Notes under the pieces: generated by a model
Seen by the model: only the letters and a program-made list of their open reading frames with translations
What the model was told of the DNA's origin: nothing
The model's database searches: none
In this document: piece by piece, positions 62,597-64,000 of the stretch
Numbering within the stretch: the first letter of the stretch is position 1
Layout: each line of letters starts with the position of its first letter
Source of the DNA: Armatimonadota bacterium
GTDB lineage: Bacteria > Sysuimicrobiota > Sysuimicrobiia > Sysuimicrobiales > Sysuimicrobiaceae
Length of the DNA: 64,000 nucleotides
NCBI GenBank assembly: GCA_025059775.1
Contig: JANXCW010000008.1
Location: 1 to 64,000, forward strand
Reading direction: 5' to 3'
Made by a program: the position numbers and the translations under genes

Positions 62597-64000
62597 TTAG
62601 CTCTCCCGGGTTATGGGCACGAGCAGATAGGCGTCCCACTTGCCCCCCAGGTACAGGGTGTGCCGCCCCCGGTTCACCGTCTCCCGGTAGTCCATGAAGA
62701 TCCCGGGATCCTCGCCGTTGCGGTAGCGGCCGGAGATCTCCAGGCGGAGGACGTCCCCGGCCCGGAACAGGGTGGCGCTAGGCAGCACAGGGATCTCACA
62801 GTCCACGATGCTTCCCGGGCTCACCTTCGCTCCTCCCTCCACCACGGACCTGGGGTACGGCTCCCATAGGGTGGACTTCTCCGGGTCCAGCTCCCGACAG
62901 GAGAGCCGCAGCCACCCCAAAGCCACCGGCCACCGCTCGGGTGCGAGATCGCTGTCGAACCACACCTCCTGTCCGTCCCGGTTCAGCTTGCGTACGGTCA
63001 CGAACAGGTCCATGTCGTCCGCATCCCTTGGGCTTACCCACAGCCGCAACTTCATGTACCCCACGACCTCCGTGTCCCGCTCGAACCGGTAGTCGAACCA
63101 GGCAGCGCCGGAATTCCCGTCGTAGGTAACCTCCGCCTCCTCCGGGGGACGGCTGGGCTGCAGGGTTCCATTGCCCGTGAGGTAAAGGGGGCGGTACAGG
63201 GTTCCGGGGACCGGGAAGTCCCGTTCGTACCGCACGAAGTAGTGGTGCAGATCCTCCCGGACCTCTAGCCGGACGGGCGGGGTCTCTAGGATACGGCGGT
63301 CCGTGCCCTTGAGGAAGCAGTCGAAGAAGAGCAGGCGGCTGGCCATGGCCTCCACCGTATAGAAGGTGGCCCACTTCTGCCGGCCGTGGGTATACAGCCA
63401 CTTGTGCGGGGACCGGATCTTCCGGAAGGCCCGGAAGGATCCCCGGGTGTGCGCCCCGTGATCCGCCCAGGTCCCGCAGATGAGGGCGGGCACGGTGATC
63501 TGGGCAAGGAAGTCGTCTTCCTCCATGGGGAGGGGAGTCGGCGGGTCCTCGTGCTCCGGAGGGGGCCAGGCTGGGGAGGGCTCGGGCCCGCGGTAGCCCC
63601 GGCGGGTGAAGCGGGTCTCGGGAATGCCGCCGGGGTACATCACATCCCGGTACACATCCGTCATAGCCTCCCACGGGCAGATGGCCTTGAGGTGCGGTGG
63701 GGCCATCGCGGCCACCCGCCACTGACTGAACCCCAGGATGGAAACCCCGCTGAGGCCCACGTTCCCATTGCTCCACGGCTGCTGGCCCGCCCATTGGATG
63801 GCGTCGTACATGTCCCGGGCCCACAGCCCATCCCGAACCACCCCCACCGCGGTTCCCCCCGCGCTCTCCGTCGCCACCCGCCGACCCGGGGATCGCCCGA
63901 ATCCCCGGGGATCCACGATCACGAGGGCGTACCCGTTGCGCACCCAGAACTCGGGGTCCTCCGCCTCGAAGGGAGTGGTGGCGGTGAGGGTAGCGGACCA
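62597..64000 (-). CDS. CocE/NonD-family hydrolase (5' part beyond window)
   Basis: About 467 residues visible; the frame stays open to the right edge. The alpha/beta-hydrolase part has VIVDPRGFGRSPGR, WSNGNVGLSGVSILGFSQW with the likely nucleophile Ser, ICGTWADHGAHTRGS with the acid region and KWLYTHGRQKW with the His. The C-terminal jelly-roll starts about FPVPGTLYRPLYL and includes GYMKLRLWVSPRDADDMDLFVTVRKLN. This is the X-Pro dipeptidyl-peptidase/cocaine esterase architecture. Substrate unknown. It stands 19 bases before the binding-protein gene, so both may be one operon. Confidence 0.9.
   Translation of the reverse strand, partial: WSATLTATTPFEAEDPEFWVRNGYALVIVDPRGFGRSPGRRVATESAGGTAVGVVRDGLWARDMYDAIQWAGQQPWSNGNVGLSGVSILGFSQWRVAAMAPPHLKAICPWEAMTDVYRDVMYPGGIPETRFTRRGYRGPEPSPAWPPPEHEDPPTPLPMEEDDFLAQITVPALICGTWADHGAHTRGSFRAFRKIRSPHKWLYTHGRQKWATFYTVEAMASRLLFFDCFLKGTDRRILETPPVRLEVREDLHHYFVRYERDFPVPGTLYRPLYLTGNGTLQPSRPPEEAEVTYDGNSGAAWFDYRFERDTEVVGYMKLRLWVSPRDADDMDLFVTVRKLNRDGQEVWFDSDLAPERWPVALGWLRLSCRELDPEKSTLWEPYPRSVVEGGAKVSPGSIVDCEIPVLPSATLFRAGDVLRLEISGRYRNGEDPGIFMDYRETVNRGRHTLYLGGKWDAYLLVPITRES

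Overview
The window is a stretch of bacterial chromosome with very high GC, and it contains the replication origin. From about 54.35 kb to 54.80 kb there is a non-coding zone carrying perfect and near-perfect DnaA boxes. Leftward from it run a GHKL-ATPase/winged-helix gene, dnaA, dnaN, an S4-domain gene, recF, a DciA-like gene, remB, gyrB and gyrA. Rightward run rnpA/rpmH, yidD, yidC, jag, rsmG, parA and parB, with two parS-like palindromes around parA and parB. The gene set mixes Gram-positive-style traits (short YidC, RemB, YvyF, FliW/CsrA, a T-box leader, a standalone FlgM) with P-ring and L-ring flagellar genes (flgI, flgH) expected in a diderm cell. This fits a deep-branching Terrabacteria lineage with a very GC-rich, possibly thermophilic genome (for example the Sysuimicrobiota/CSP1-3 or Limnochordia-like neighbourhood). 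That placement is inference, not proof.

Layout. 0-4.8 kb: a giant CtpI-like P-type ATPase, cut by the left edge, preceded by two small membrane-associated proteins. 5-10 kb: an accessory zone of decayed genes: a secreted hypothetical, a lower-GC HEPN-type gene broken by one stop and two frameshifts, a PadR-like regulator, a remnant of a B-type surface-protein domain, and an ECF sigma / anti-sigma / subtilase set in which all three genes carry frameshifts. 10.1-22.1 kb: a compact leftward late-flagellar cluster (flgF-like, flgG, flgA, flgH, flgI, flgJ, yvyF, flgM, flgN, flgK, flgL, fliW, csrA, flagellin, flaG, fliD, fliS, fliT). It has sigma-28-like promoters before flagellin and so holds the FlgM and the FliW-CsrA controls together. 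22.1-26.4 kb: a J-domain protein, thioredoxin reductase, thioredoxin, a site-2-type protease with CBS domains and a TPR protein.

26.4-30.7 kb: a serine operon (class V aminotransferase, serA, serS) behind a T-box leader with its own consensus promoter. 30.7-44.5 kb: a mixed housekeeping region with archease, a LysR regulator, a SelD whose active-site residue is encoded by an in-frame TGA, a ParB-like protein, a PRC/BON protein, a ClpP-class protease, RsgA, an ABC-2 exporter, an orphan DNA methyltransferase beside a putative metallopeptidase, a FAD oxidoreductase, DinB and HU. 44.5-59.3 kb: the origin region. 59.3-64 kb: an M24 peptidase, an HD-domain protein, an ABC peptide-type binding protein and a CocE-like hydrolase cut by the right edge.

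The most striking observation is that the only start codon available to rnpA lies upstream of rpmH. The ribosomal protein L34 gene is therefore nested out of frame inside an N-terminally extended RNase P protein gene, the arrangement known from Thermus. Other notable points are the selenoprotein SelD with a plausible SECIS hairpin, the serine T-box, the variant parS sites, the ATPase-wHTH gene overlapping dnaA, and the cluster of broken genes at 5.9-10 kb. No tRNA, rRNA, CRISPR array, prophage or intact transposase was recognised.
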